Below, piece after piece: positions 8,696 through 17,482 of a DNA stretch of 64,000 nt. Location: the NCBI GenBank assembly GCA_963665155.2, contig CAXXFI010000002.1, forward strand, positions 806,001 through 870,000, written 5' to 3'. A program made the translations under genes and the position numbers. Position 1 is the stretch's first letter; each line of letters opens with the position of its first letter. The notes beneath the pieces were generated by a model, which searched no databases, was not told the origin of the DNA, and saw only the letters and a program-made list of their open reading frames with translations. The DNA comes from UBA1141 sp963665155 (GTDB lineage Bacteria; Chloroflexota; Dehalococcoidia; Lucifugimonadales; UBA3495).

Positions 8696-8724
8696 TTGAC
8701 GACCATGCGTAAACCCTAGATACT
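8696..8724 (+). promoter_or_regulatory. Sigma70-type promoter for the LLM oxidoreductase
   Basis: TTGACG at 8696-8701, 17-nt spacer, GATACT at 8719-8724. About 80 nt before the start codon of the gene at 8803. Confidence 0.55.
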
Positions 8725-8802
8725 GGGCGTGCCGAAAGGCTACAACAGCGTATTAACGATATTCCCAATCCCCCCATACCACCCAACCTTTAGGAGGATA
8801 TT

Positions 8803-9672
8803 ATGCGGCTAGGTGCTATTTTCCCTCAGACTGAGATCGGAGCCGACCCGGCGGGCGTCCGGGACTTTGCTCAGGCTGCCGAGGCTTTGGGCTACGAACA
8901 CCTGTTAGTTTTTGACCACGTTATCGGCGCAGACGCCAGCAAGCGGGACAGCTGGGAGCGGCCCTACAGTCACACGGACATGTTTCATGAGCCCTTTGTG
9001 ATGTTTGGGTACCTGGCAGGTATTACCGAGAAAATAGAAATGACCACCGGAGTGCTGATTCTGAGCCAACGGCAGACGGTATTGGTGGCCAAACAAGCAG
9101 CCGAGGTAGACGTTTTGACCGGTGGCCGCCTGCGTTTGGGCGTCGGCATCGGCTGGAACGAGGTGGAATACGAGGCGCTGGGAGAGGACTTTGAAACCAG
9201 GGGAAGGCGCAGCGTGGAGCAGATCAACCTGATGCGCGAACTTTGGACCAAAGACGTGGTGTCGTTCAAAGGCCGCTACCACGAGGTTACCTACGCTGGC
9301 ATCAATCCTCGGCCGGTGCAACAGCCAATCCCGATTTGGTTGGGCGGAGGCGCCGAGCAGGTAGTACGCCGGGTAGGGCGCATGAGCGACGGGTGGTTTC
9401 CCCAGTTCAAGCCCGACAGCGCTGGCATCGAGCGCATCGGCCAGATGCATGAATACGCCAAAGCAGCAGGACGAGACCCGAAGGCCATAGGTATCGAAGG
9501 ACGCGTCGGATTGGCCGACGGTGGAAGCCCAGACGATTGGCAAAAAGAGTCGGAGGCTTGGGTCGAGGCGGGAGCCACTCACCTGTCGGTTAACACCATG
9601 CGGGCAGGTTTGAAGGGGCCGGACCAGCACATTGAGGCTATCCGAATGTTCAAAGAGGCGGTCACCGGCTAG
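8803..9672 (+). CDS. LLM-class F420-dependent oxidoreductase
   Basis: A 289-residue luciferase-like enzyme of the F420-type subgroup. Visible landmarks are MRLGAIFPQTEIG, the GYEHLLVFDHVIG strand, VAKQAAEVDVLTGGRLRLGV, GIGWNEVEYEALGEDFETRG, and the phosphate-binding-type IPIWLGGG segment (about residues 176-183). Such enzymes transfer hydride to or from F420 or FMN on small organic molecules; substrate unknown. The start is set by TAGGAGG 7 nt upstream. A decayed duplicate of its 5' end lies at 4050. Confidence 0.9.
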   Translation: MRLGAIFPQTEIGADPAGVRDFAQAAEALGYEHLLVFDHVIGADASKRDSWERPYSHTDMFHEPFVMFGYLAGITEKIEMTTGVLILSQRQTVLVAKQAAEVDVLTGGRLRLGVGIGWNEVEYEALGEDFETRGRRSVEQINLMRELWTKDVVSFKGRYHEVTYAGINPRPVQQPIPIWLGGGAEQVVRRVGRMSDGWFPQFKPDSAGIERIGQMHEYAKAAGRDPKAIGIEGRVGLADGGSPDDWQKESEAWVEAGATHLSVNTMRAGLKGPDQHIEAIRMFKEAVTG

Positions 9673-9934
9673 CACGAAATCAGTCACCGGTTAGTGATCA
9701 CCTAATGGTGATCCGAAAACATTTTGCGACAGGTTCAGCGCGAGCGGAACGTACAAACTATCTTGTTCGTGCTGAACTTGTGGATCGTTTTCGGTTGGCG
9801 TGGCGGGCGTCTGTTCCTGCGACAGACTCAGAAACAGGGGTGAGTACATCTATTTCCGCTCGTCGTGAACAGGTCGAACGTTTCCTGCTGTCACCTTCGG
9901 CGTCCTTTGCGCTAAGTGCGCTGAATCCCCATGT
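9673..9934. other. Intergenic region with degenerate REP-like motifs
   Basis: No gene. It holds a small hairpin GATCACC-TAAT-GGTGATC (9694-9711) and several related motifs such as GTTCGTGCTGAACTTGT and CGTCGTGAACAGGTCGAAC, which look like worn copies of a REP-type repeat. Confidence 0.4.
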
Positions 9935-11131
9935 CTAGCTTGAAAACAAGGTCAGAACCCGGTCCCAGATCCGGTTGCTGACCTCGTACTTGCTCAGCAC
10001 CGGAAGCTCTTCCACATTCAACTCCCGGTCTATCAGTACCACCTTGTTGGTATCCCGGCCAAACCCACTGTCCGGGTCGGTGATGTCATTGGCCACGATC
10101 AGGTCCAAGTCCTTTCGCTGAATCTTGGACTTAGCATTTTTCACCAAGTCCTGGCTTTCCGCCGAGAACCCAACTCTTACGAAATTCCCTTTTGCGGCTA
10201 GCAGGATATCAGTGGTCTTGGTGAGGGCTATGAATAAATCGTCGTCGGATTTTTTGATCTTCTGCTCCGCCTGGCTGGAGGGCCGGTAGTCCGCCACCGC
10301 GGCGGCCATCACCAATGCATCGGCGGCCTTAACGTGCTCCAGCACCGCATCGCACATTTCCTGGGCCGACCGGACCGGTACCACTCCCACCATAGACGGG
10401 TGGGCCAGAGCGGTTGCAGCGGTAACCAGAACCACATGGGCACCCCGGTCCCTGGCAGCTTCGGCCAAGGCGTAGCCCATTTTCCCCGAAGAATGGTTGG
10501 TTATGACACGCACCGGGTCTATGGCCTCCATTGTGCCGCCAGCGCTAACCACCACGGTGCGGCCCGCCAGGTCACCTTGCTTGCCCATCGTAGCCGAGAT
10601 ATAACCTAAAAGCTCGGGAGTTTCCAAAAGACGGCCCATTCCCATCAGTCCAGAGGCCAGGCGACCGGGAGCCGGGCCCGCAATAACCAAGCCGCGATGC
10701 CGCAGCTTGGCCAGGTTTTCTTGGGTGGCAGGATGGTCGAACATGTTGGCGTCCATGGCCGGGGCTATTACCAAGGGCGCAGTCGTCGCAACCACTGTAG
10801 TCGTCAGCGGGTCGTCGGCCAGGCCACCGGCCAGCTTTGCTATGCAGTGGACCGTAGCGGGAGCGATGACCACAATGTCAGCCCTGTGGGCCAGGGATAC
10901 ATGCTCTATGGCCGCTTCGGAACTGGTATCGTAGGTGTTGGTCACGACATCGCGGTGGGTGATCGCCCGGAATGTCAGCGGCGCTATGAATTGGGTTGCC
11001 CCGTAGCTCATGATGGTATCCACCAGAGCCCCCGCCTGCACCAGTTTGCTGGCCAAATCTACGGCCTTATAGCAGGCTATGCTGCCCGTGACCCCCAGAA
11101 CAACATGCTTATTCTCGAACGCTCCGGCCAC
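9935..11131 (-). CDS. coaBC: CoaBC: phosphopantothenoylcysteine decarboxylase/synthase
   Basis: A 398-residue bifunctional enzyme of coenzyme A synthesis. The N-terminal flavoprotein (CoaC) half has VLGVTGSIACYKA and the conserved His of AITHRDV. The C-terminal CoaB half has VVVSAGGTMEAIDPVR, ITNHSSGKMG (about 210-219), AAAVADYRP, and KIKK. In CoaC the usual PAMNxxM motif reads PAMDANM (Asp127) and the usual catalytic ACG reads ASG (Ser160). I recall the same D/S variant in Bacteroidota, so it is probably a functional subtype. It sits 6 nt after coaX in one operon, so two successive pathway steps are co-expressed. Confidence 0.95.
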   Translation of the reverse strand: MAGAFENKHVVLGVTGSIACYKAVDLASKLVQAGALVDTIMSYGATQFIAPLTFRAITHRDVVTNTYDTSSEAAIEHVSLAHRADIVVIAPATVHCIAKLAGGLADDPLTTTVVATTAPLVIAPAMDANMFDHPATQENLAKLRHRGLVIAGPAPGRLASGLMGMGRLLETPELLGYISATMGKQGDLAGRTVVVSAGGTMEAIDPVRVITNHSSGKMGYALAEAARDRGAHVVLVTAATALAHPSMVGVVPVRSAQEMCDAVLEHVKAADALVMAAAVADYRPSSQAEQKIKKSDDDLFIALTKTTDILLAAKGNFVRVGFSAESQDLVKNAKSKIQRKDLDLIVANDITDPDSGFGRDTNKVVLIDRELNVEELPVLSKYEVSNRIWDRVLTLFSS

Positions 11132-11137
11132 CAGCGC

Positions 11138-11953
11138 CTACCCTTCCCCGGAACCGCTTTGCTGCGACTCCACCAGTGGTTCAACCTGGGGTCGGTTCAA
11201 TTCGTAAATCAGCCGCAGCCCTATTAACGTGAGGTCCGGGTTTATTTCGTCAAAGATGTCAATCTCTTTGGAGATAATGCTTGCCTGACCACCGGTGCCG
11301 ATGACCCGAGCGTCTTCCCCCAATTCCCGCTTGAACCTGGACACCAATCCTTCGACGAGACCCGCATAGCCAAACACCAATCCAGACTGTAAAGAAGTGG
11401 AGGTGTTCTGGCCGATGGCGGACTTGGGGGCAACGAGTTCGACTCGACGCAACTGGGAGGTATTTAGGAACAAGGCCTCGGCTGCCACGTTGATTCCAGG
11501 AGAGATGGCCCCGCCCAAATACACGCCGTCCCGAGACACGGCATCAAACACGGTGGCGGTGCCAAAGTCGACCACGATCACCGGCACACCGTAAAGCTGT
11601 ATTGCGGCAACTGCGTCCGCGATGCGGTCGGCCCCGACATCCCTGGGGTTGTCGTAGGTAATCTGCAATCCAGTCCGCACTCCTGCCGTTACAATCAGTG
11701 GCTGGATGCCAAAATAGGTGCGGCAGACATTTTCCCAGACCATAGTCAAAGGAGGCACGACACTACACAGGGAAATGCTGTCGATCCGCGATGGCTCCAC
11801 ACCGTTCAGGTTCAGCAGGTTGGTAATTAGCAGACCGTATTCGTCGGACAGCTTCCTAGTGTCGGTCGCCACACGCAACGTCGTTTCCAGGCGCTCTCCG
11901 TCGAAGACGCCGATGGTGACCATGGTGTTTCCAATGTCTATCGCAAGTAACAT
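11138..11953 (-). CDS. coaX: Type III pantothenate kinase
   Basis: A 271-residue ASKHA-fold kinase that phosphorylates pantothenate as the first step of CoA synthesis. Motifs: DIGNTMVTIGVF (residues 5-16), PRDVGADRIADA, VVDFGTATVFDAV and YLGGAISPGI. CoaX needs a monovalent cation and is not feedback-inhibited by CoA. It is first in the coaX-coaBC operon; the N-terminal ATG gives the standard length. Confidence 0.95.
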   Translation of the reverse strand: MLLAIDIGNTMVTIGVFDGERLETTLRVATDTRKLSDEYGLLITNLLNLNGVEPSRIDSISLCSVVPPLTMVWENVCRTYFGIQPLIVTAGVRTGLQITYDNPRDVGADRIADAVAAIQLYGVPVIVVDFGTATVFDAVSRDGVYLGGAISPGINVAAEALFLNTSQLRRVELVAPKSAIGQNTSTSLQSGLVFGYAGLVEGLVSRFKRELGEDARVIGTGGQASIISKEIDIFDEINPDLTLIGLRLIYELNRPQVEPLVESQQSGSGEG

Positions 11954-12083
11954 AGCAGCTTGGCGCCAATTATACGGTACGCCACAGGGCCAGGCAACGG
12001 AACATAATCTTGGGAAGGCGGGGAGGCGCAGACTGCGCTGATATACAATGTGGATTCAGAATGCCGTCGACCAAGCACGGCTG

Positions 12084-12089
12084 TATAAT
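12084..12089 (+). promoter_or_regulatory. Putative -10 (TATAAT) upstream of the ATPase module
   Basis: Consensus -10 hexamer 55 nt before the ATPase start; no clear -35 at the proper spacing. Confidence 0.4.
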
Positions 12090-12143
12090 GGGATTAGATT
12101 TTCGTAGTATTAGTGCACCAAAAAACGTGGTTGAGTATTACCG

Positions 12144-13163
12144 ATGCGCTATATAAGCTCAGTTAACGTGGGTGGATTCAGAGGACTTAAGGATGTGAGT
12201 CTGTCGAGTTTGGGAGCCCTCAACATCTTGATTGGGGCTTCTAATACGGGAAAATCTAGCATTTTGGAGGCAATTTACGCCGCATTGGGAACGCAAATCG
12301 GCCGAGGTCTCGAATTGGTTGTCCGGGCTCGATCGGATAGCGGGACCAGCATGGTTACTAGCTTGTTTCCTGATAACGATCTAACGACTACCGTCGAAAT
12401 ATCGGTAGGTCTTCCTGAGACAGGAGAGGGTGAAGAAGACGCCAAATCCGTTGAATTCACGGCGAAGCAAGCAGAATCCGTGATTAGCGATTATCAGACC
12501 GTACTACATCAATTCGGTTGGACAGATCATGATAGATACTCGGTCTTTGATGTCAACGTCAAACAGACAGGCGCTAGATTTAGCTCTACGTCCCAAGTCG
12601 CGATCAGCAACTTAGATGGAAAAATGGGCCCTCGATGGTCAGTTAGGTCATCTGGTTCTTGGCTGCCTGTTGTCAAATCATTGTCACTGTTTTTACCGAG
12701 AGACTTGATGTCTCAGGAGGAATTTGACAACTCTTACAGCTACGTGATGCGGTCGGGCAATGAGGCGGAATGGATTGAGCGGTTAGCAGTCCTACAGCCT
12801 GGGCTTAAAAATATTAGTCCCGTAAAAGAGCGAGATGGTTGGAGAATCTTTGTGCGCATATCTGATTTGTCATTGCCGATCATGTCTATGGGAGACGGAT
12901 TCAAAGCCGCATCTGTGATTTTGGCCCGTACATTCGAACCCGGACTAGTCTTAATAGATACACCGGAATTATTCCAACATCCAAAGGGCCTCAGCCTAAT
13001 TTCTAAAAGTATAGCTACTGCGGCGTCACAACTGGAAGCCGAAATAGACACGAAAATATACCGATTTGGTTTCGAAAACAATCACGCTAAAGCCTATCCT
13101 CCCTATAAGTTGCAAGAGGCCATCGATTCGCGAGAATTGATAGGCTCCGATCTTAGGTACTGA
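12144..13163 (+). CDS. AAA (RecF/OLD-type) ATPase
   Basis: A 339-residue SMC/RecF-like ATPase without its own nuclease domain. The N-terminus has VNVGGFRGLKDVSL then Walker A GASNTGKSS (31-39). Near residues 245-277 come a signature-like SMGDGFKAASVIL and Walker B LVLIDTPELFQHP. The usual DEPE is DTPE, so the normal catalytic Glu position is Thr. The gene starts a two-gene unit with a TOPRIM-like partner 4 nt downstream. Base composition is clearly more AT-rich than the flanking coaX and NHL genes, which suggests transfer. ATPase plus TOPRIM pairs are common in phage defence (OLD, PARIS, Gabija); that role here is inferred. Confidence 0.75.
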   Translation: MRYISSVNVGGFRGLKDVSLSSLGALNILIGASNTGKSSILEAIYAALGTQIGRGLELVVRARSDSGTSMVTSLFPDNDLTTTVEISVGLPETGEGEEDAKSVEFTAKQAESVISDYQTVLHQFGWTDHDRYSVFDVNVKQTGARFSSTSQVAISNLDGKMGPRWSVRSSGSWLPVVKSLSLFLPRDLMSQEEFDNSYSYVMRSGNEAEWIERLAVLQPGLKNISPVKERDGWRIFVRISDLSLPIMSMGDGFKAASVILARTFEPGLVLIDTPELFQHPKGLSLISKSIATAASQLEAEIDTKIYRFGFENNHAKAYPPYKLQEAIDSRELIGSDLRY

Positions 13164-13167
13164 ACGG

Positions 13168-13886
13168 TTGGATACCTGCACAGCGATTCTCATTTGCAAA
13201 GGCGCAACCGATGTCGCGGTTGTTGGAGCATGTTTAGAGAAAATATTTGGTGCAACTGCTGAGGAATTGAAGACACCGAATAAACGTGATTATTTATCAA
13301 AGGCTGTAATATCTGGCGTTCGTATTGGATTGTTCGTTCCAGAACCAGGTGGCCTACCGCAAGCTGAGAGGGCTCTTGTACTCATGGCAAACAACGCTGT
13401 AACTAGAGGTGTTAATCCAAGTTTAAGACATTTATGTTTAGTGAGAGACAAAAACGGTTGTGGGATTGCCGATTTAGCTACTACATTTCAGCGATTGGTA
13501 ATCGATGTTGGTAAGCCGGAAACTCAACCAGTTGACGCAGGGAACGGCATTTTCCAACTCCCAAATCTGAGCTTAAGACAAATCCTTATGGGGGACGCTG
13601 AATTCGGAGAACAACAAACGCTGTTGATGATCATATCGTGGATTGTCTAAATCAGACTAGGCGTTCAGACATCGTGCAGCTAACAGAAGCATTTAAGGCG
13701 ATCACTAATGAGCCTCCGAATTCCAAGCAGTTTGTAACGCTGGCGATGGCTTTGGACAGTCACCTTGGGAGCCCGACCCATTACTATGAAGAAGTAATCA
13801 AGAGTGCTTCTGAAGAGTGGGTCCGGAATTTTATGGGCAGGATTGGCTTGGCTGACATAATTGAAGCAGCAATCGCTGAGACTTAG
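13168..13886 (+). pseudogene. TOPRIM-like (DUF3226-like) partner, one frameshift
   Basis: The frame starts at TTG 13168, 4 nt after the ATPase stop, and runs to 13650. The C-terminal 80 residues continue in another frame to 13886. A one-base change near 13618-13625 would join them (..EQQT-VDDHIVDCLNQ..). The N-terminus ILICKGATDVAVVGACLEKIF has the shape of a TOPRIM first strand and helix, but the usual Glu of the EG motif is replaced (CKG). A later strand reads CLVRDKNG where a DxD is expected. I call it DUF3226/TOPRIM-like by pattern, with moderate certainty. It could be a decayed or error-interrupted nuclease subunit. Confidence 0.55.
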
Positions 13887-13989
13887 GTCATGCCCGAGGT
13901 AGGTTCGATTTAGAGTTCTAGAACCACTTGCACAATTTGAATCTCATCGAGAGATTCTTTGAAACGCATTAGGTATGCCAATCACAAAC

Positions 13990-14024
13990 AAAACCGGCGC
14001 ATTATTCCGATGCGCCGGTTTTTT
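13990..14024. terminator. Bidirectional terminator
   Basis: A perfect 13-bp stem AAAACCGGCGCAT / ATGCGCCGGTTTT with a 7-nt loop and T6 on the plus strand. It closes the ATPase module and also lies 37 nt past the stop of the convergent NHL gene. Confidence 0.9.
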
Positions 14025-14060
14025 ACACCTGTCTTAGTTTGCTTGGCCCAGCCGTCGAAC

Positions 14061-15074
14061 CTACAGATTCGCTTGAGGGTCTGCGTAGTTGGATACTTTG
14101 TCGTAAATCTGCAGGCGGCCTCTTTGGCTGTCGCAAACTATCAGGCGGTTGGTCGATTGGTCAAAAGCGCAGGCTACGGGCATCCGGAAACGCCTCTGTT
14201 GCTCTTCCAAATTCTGGACTTGGCGTCGGCGGCGCTGCATGTCCGGGTTGGCATCTATGGACATTTGCCCCCATTTGGACACCTCTATTGCGTCTCCCTT
14301 GAGGAATGCCAGGGGTTTGGCATCGGAATTGAAGATCGCAATCCGCTGGTTCATCCAGTCGACGGCATAAATGTCCCCATCGCCGTCAACCGCCACACCG
14401 CTGGGATGCCGCAGGCTGCCGGGACCGGAGCCACCGTGTCCGATTGAGCCTACGTGCGCCCCATCACCGCTGAACTTCTGGATCCTGTGGTTGTTCCAGT
14501 CGGCCACATAGATCGCACCATCGTTGCCATTGGTAATGCCCCAGGCCATGTCCAACTCGTCTTCGCCGTTGCCCTTCTTGCCGAAGCTGGAAATGAATTT
14601 TCCATCTTTGCTGAACTTTTGGATCCGGCTGTTAAGGCTATTGACGATTATCAGGTTCTCATCTTGGTCGAAGGCTGGACCGGAAGGTCCGCTGAATTGC
14701 CCTTCCTCTTCACCGGCCTCTCCCCAACTCTGCAGAAAGTTGCCGTCGTTATCAAACACGCTTACACGGTTCAGCCACTCGTCGGTGGTGTAAACGTTCT
14801 CATCCCGGTCCAAGGCCACGGCAGTCAAGAAAACATGGTTGCCCTGCTCTTCGCCCACCCGGCCAAACTCGTGGATGAACTCGTGGTCTACGGTAATTTT
14901 GCTGATCCGCTGATTGGGGTTGGTATCGCTGCCACGGTTGGCAACAAATAACACGCCGTCTTTCGCAGGGGCCACGCCAATGGGCATGCTGAATCCCATA
15001 CCCGCAGCGGCGTTCCGGCCAACGTTGTGGCTATATATCCAGGCGCGTCCACCCGCCATTGTTTCAATCGCCAT
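14061..15074 (-). CDS. NHL-repeat beta-propeller protein
   Basis: A 337-residue protein built of five to six NHL blades. Repeated motifs include PIGVAP..GVLFVANRG, AVALDRDENVYTTDEWLNRV, WGITNGNDGAIYVADWNNHRI (in halves), GVAVDGDGDIYAVDWMNQRI, and a closing blade FDQSTNRLIVCDSQRGRLQIY. No signal peptide is obvious, so it may be cytoplasmic. Such propellers bind ligands or proteins or form lyase scaffolds; the function is unknown. The ATG has a GGAGG site. Confidence 0.85.
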   Translation of the reverse strand: MAIETMAGGRAWIYSHNVGRNAAAGMGFSMPIGVAPAKDGVLFVANRGSDTNPNQRISKITVDHEFIHEFGRVGEEQGNHVFLTAVALDRDENVYTTDEWLNRVSVFDNDGNFLQSWGEAGEEEGQFSGPSGPAFDQDENLIIVNSLNSRIQKFSKDGKFISSFGKKGNGEDELDMAWGITNGNDGAIYVADWNNHRIQKFSGDGAHVGSIGHGGSGPGSLRHPSGVAVDGDGDIYAVDWMNQRIAIFNSDAKPLAFLKGDAIEVSKWGQMSIDANPDMQRRRRQVQNLEEQQRRFRMPVACAFDQSTNRLIVCDSQRGRLQIYDKVSNYADPQANL

Positions 15075-15160
15075 GATGGGACCTCCATTTACTCTGACGC
15101 CGTCTTGGGCGCCTTCACGTCAAAGAGAAATTCTCGCCCTTTGGGCCTAGCGAATAGAAC

Positions 15161-16288
15161 CTAAAGTATATTGAACTTCTCGAAGCTGCCATTCACTATG
15201 GGCTTGGCATCCATGCCCATCCAATCTTCCACGATGCTGGTGTAAGCCCCGCGGAAGTCGTAATTGGGTACCAAGTCGCCTTGTTCCAGGTCTGCGGCGT
15301 CCCGGGACGGGTACTCACCGTACATTCCGCCCTTGACCTTGTCGCCGATCAAAAAGGCTGCCCCAGCCGCGCCGTGGTCGCTACCCGAGCCGTTGTCGTG
15401 AACCCGGCGGCCAAACTCGGAGAACAGGTACATTAGCACGTTGTCTCCCCGTCCATGCTCGTGCAGGTCGTCAAAGAAGGCCGTGATTCCCTCGGACACT
15501 TCCTTCCACAGGGTCGGATGGGCGGCCATTTCACCAGCGTGAGTATCGAAGCTGGCGTGCTGGGTGTAAAAGACACGGGTCCCCAAGTCGGCCAGATACA
15601 CTTGAGCGATGTCTTTTAGGTGGGAAGCAATTGGCGAATTGGGGTATTCCACGTTGGATGAGTAAATCTCGGGAGCGATTTTGACAACGTCGGCACCCTT
15701 GAGCGCGTCCATGCCGGTGTTGCGCAGGTAGTCGGTAACTGCACCTGCGCCGATGGCCGGCGAGTACATCCGGGCAAACAAGTCGAGGGCCTTGGACCTT
15801 TGATCTTGATCGCTGATGCCTGTGAGGACACCATAGGTCGATAGGTCGGCGATTGCTGCCACAGGCACCTGGGGGACGACCAAGGCGCGAGGCAGGCCAT
15901 GTCCGAAGTTGATGGCCGTCAAAACGTTCTCTTTATTCGGGTCCAACTGCTGGGTCACCCGGCCGGCCCAACCTTCGATGCCGACCTTGTCGGGTTCACA
16001 GGTATGCCAAATGTCCATGGAACGGAAGTGGGACCGGGGAGAGTCGGGATATCCGATGCCGTGGATTACGGCGACTTTGCCCTGATCGTATAGCTGCTTG
16101 ATCGGTCCCATTGTGGGCATGAAGCCTAACTGGTCGTCGACCTTGATAACGTCTTCCAAGGGATACTTGATGAAAGGTCGATTGTCCATGTACAAAGGGT
16201 CGTTGTAGGGGATCACCGTGTTGAAGTAATCGTTGCCTCCAGTGAGCTGCAGGATAACGATCACCGGGTCCTTCTGTGTAGAAGTCAT
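15161..16288 (-). CDS. DUF1501 domain protein
   Basis: A 375-residue DUF1501 protein (alkaline-phosphatase/sulfatase-like fold). Landmarks are VIVILQLTGGNDYFNTVIPY at the start, IHGIGYPDSPRSHFRSMDIW (about 75-95), the FDTHAGEM motif and the FSEFGRRVHDNGSGSDHGAA motif (about 285-305), which carries Asp/His metal-ligand candidates. There is no twin-arginine leader, unlike many members. Its usual partner DUF1800 follows upstream on the same strand but is broken here. The start is supported by TAAGGAG. The pair's substrate is unknown. Confidence 0.85.
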   Translation of the reverse strand: MTSTQKDPVIVILQLTGGNDYFNTVIPYNDPLYMDNRPFIKYPLEDVIKVDDQLGFMPTMGPIKQLYDQGKVAVIHGIGYPDSPRSHFRSMDIWHTCEPDKVGIEGWAGRVTQQLDPNKENVLTAINFGHGLPRALVVPQVPVAAIADLSTYGVLTGISDQDQRSKALDLFARMYSPAIGAGAVTDYLRNTGMDALKGADVVKIAPEIYSSNVEYPNSPIASHLKDIAQVYLADLGTRVFYTQHASFDTHAGEMAAHPTLWKEVSEGITAFFDDLHEHGRGDNVLMYLFSEFGRRVHDNGSGSDHGAAGAAFLIGDKVKGGMYGEYPSRDAADLEQGDLVPNYDFRGAYTSIVEDWMGMDAKPIVNGSFEKFNIL

Positions 16289-16350
16289 ATTTGTTATCTC
16301 CTTATGGGTTGTAAACCGCCGGACATGGTATTAGGCTATCGCGACCTGAT

Positions 16351-16479
16351 TAATCTCTCTAACCGAACTGATGTTCAGTAGTCGCGCTTTATTTAATCGC
16401 TCTAGCCGAACTGATATTCAGTAGTCGCGCCCACACTAATTGCTCTACCCGAATTGATATTCAGTAGTCGCGCCTACCA
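16351..16479. repeat. 43-bp tandem repeat, three copies
   Basis: Units at 16351-16393, 16394-16436 and 16437-16479, each holding CCGAA-TGATATTCAGTAGTCGCGC with few changes. The third unit overlaps the last codons and stop of the DUF1800 gene, so units one and two are duplicated copies of the gene's 3' end. Confidence 0.9.
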
Positions 16480-17482
16480 GAGCCAGCACTTCCCCGATAG
16501 GCGTGCCGGCTGCGGCCTCGTCGTTCCAATCCAGGTTTCCGCTACCTTTCGCGTGTTCCAATAGCTGTGTTTGGGTCTCGGGGCTAAGCTCTAAAAAGCC
16601 CATGTGCTCCAAAGAAGCCTGCACTAATTCCTCAGGTGTGGTTACGCCTTCGGACTTCATTTGAGCGATTATTTTCTGGACTCCCACCTGAGAGGTGTCG
16701 GCAACGCGGTCGGCCACGAAATTGATACGGGCCAACAGAGAACCGCTGTTAATCCATTCCGGCCCTGTGTACCAACCCTCGACGCTGGGCGGGTCCAAAA
16801 TCGACTGGCCCATGTACCCCGGCTGAAGACCGATGTCCCTGATACCAGGTCTAGGGGCTTTCCAGTCTTCCACCAACCGCAGGGTGCCGGCCACCACTTC
16901 CGCTGGGCTCTTGATCTTCGAGTAGCTGGCTTCTTTAAAGAAGTCGGCGTTGAACATGAGCCGAAGCACGGCCTTCATATCGTAGCCCGACTCTTCCAAT
17001 ACGTTCATCATGGAATCCAAGGCTTCTTCGTCCCTGGCAGGCTCAATGGTCCAAGCAGGAACCTGCACTTCGTCGGCAACAAAGAAGTTGTATAGGTGGC
17101 GGCAGATGAAACGGATGGTCGCCGGCTCTTTCACCAGAATGTCTATGATGTCTTCGCCGTCGAAATTGCCGGTGTGGCCCAGGAAGGTCTTCTCCGTATC
17201 GTCGTGGTCTTCCTCCCGGAATTCGAACCGCCACGGGAAGCGGCCATAAGGCAACCTGGGGACTTTGGGGGCGATGGTCCATCCGGTAAAGGCCCGGGAT
17301 GCCTCCCTCACATCGACCTCGGTGTAGTTGCTGACGCCCATGGAGAACAACTCCAGCAATTCCCGGCCCCAGTTTTCATTAACGGCGTCCCTGTGGTTTT
17401 CATTATTGTCGAGCCAATAGATCATGGCCGGATTTTTGGCCAACTCGACCAGCATGGTCCGGTAGTCGCCCAAACCAAACTT
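16445..17482 (-). pseudogene. DUF1800 protein, C-terminal part (split by IS)
   Basis: Encodes the C-terminal two thirds of a DUF1800 protein: FGLGDYRTMLVELAKNPAM, YWLDNNENHRDAVNENWGRE, EASRAFTGWTI, TFLGHTGNFDGEDIIDIL, ATIRFICRHLYNFF, and a tail ending EYQFG. The open frame continues further 5' into the inserted element, but that part is not DUF1800. Joining 19464 and beyond to 17482 gives DMFRNY-KFGLGDYR in frame, which is the family sequence. DUF1800 proteins are normally paired with DUF1501, as here. Confidence 0.9.

Noticed and set aside
8905..9687. 260-codon minus-strand frame over the second LLM oxidoreductase
   Set aside because: Antisense of a gene with a strong ribosome site and clear homology.
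9705..9938. 77-codon plus-strand frame
   Set aside because: Made of degenerate REP-like repeats; no coding features.
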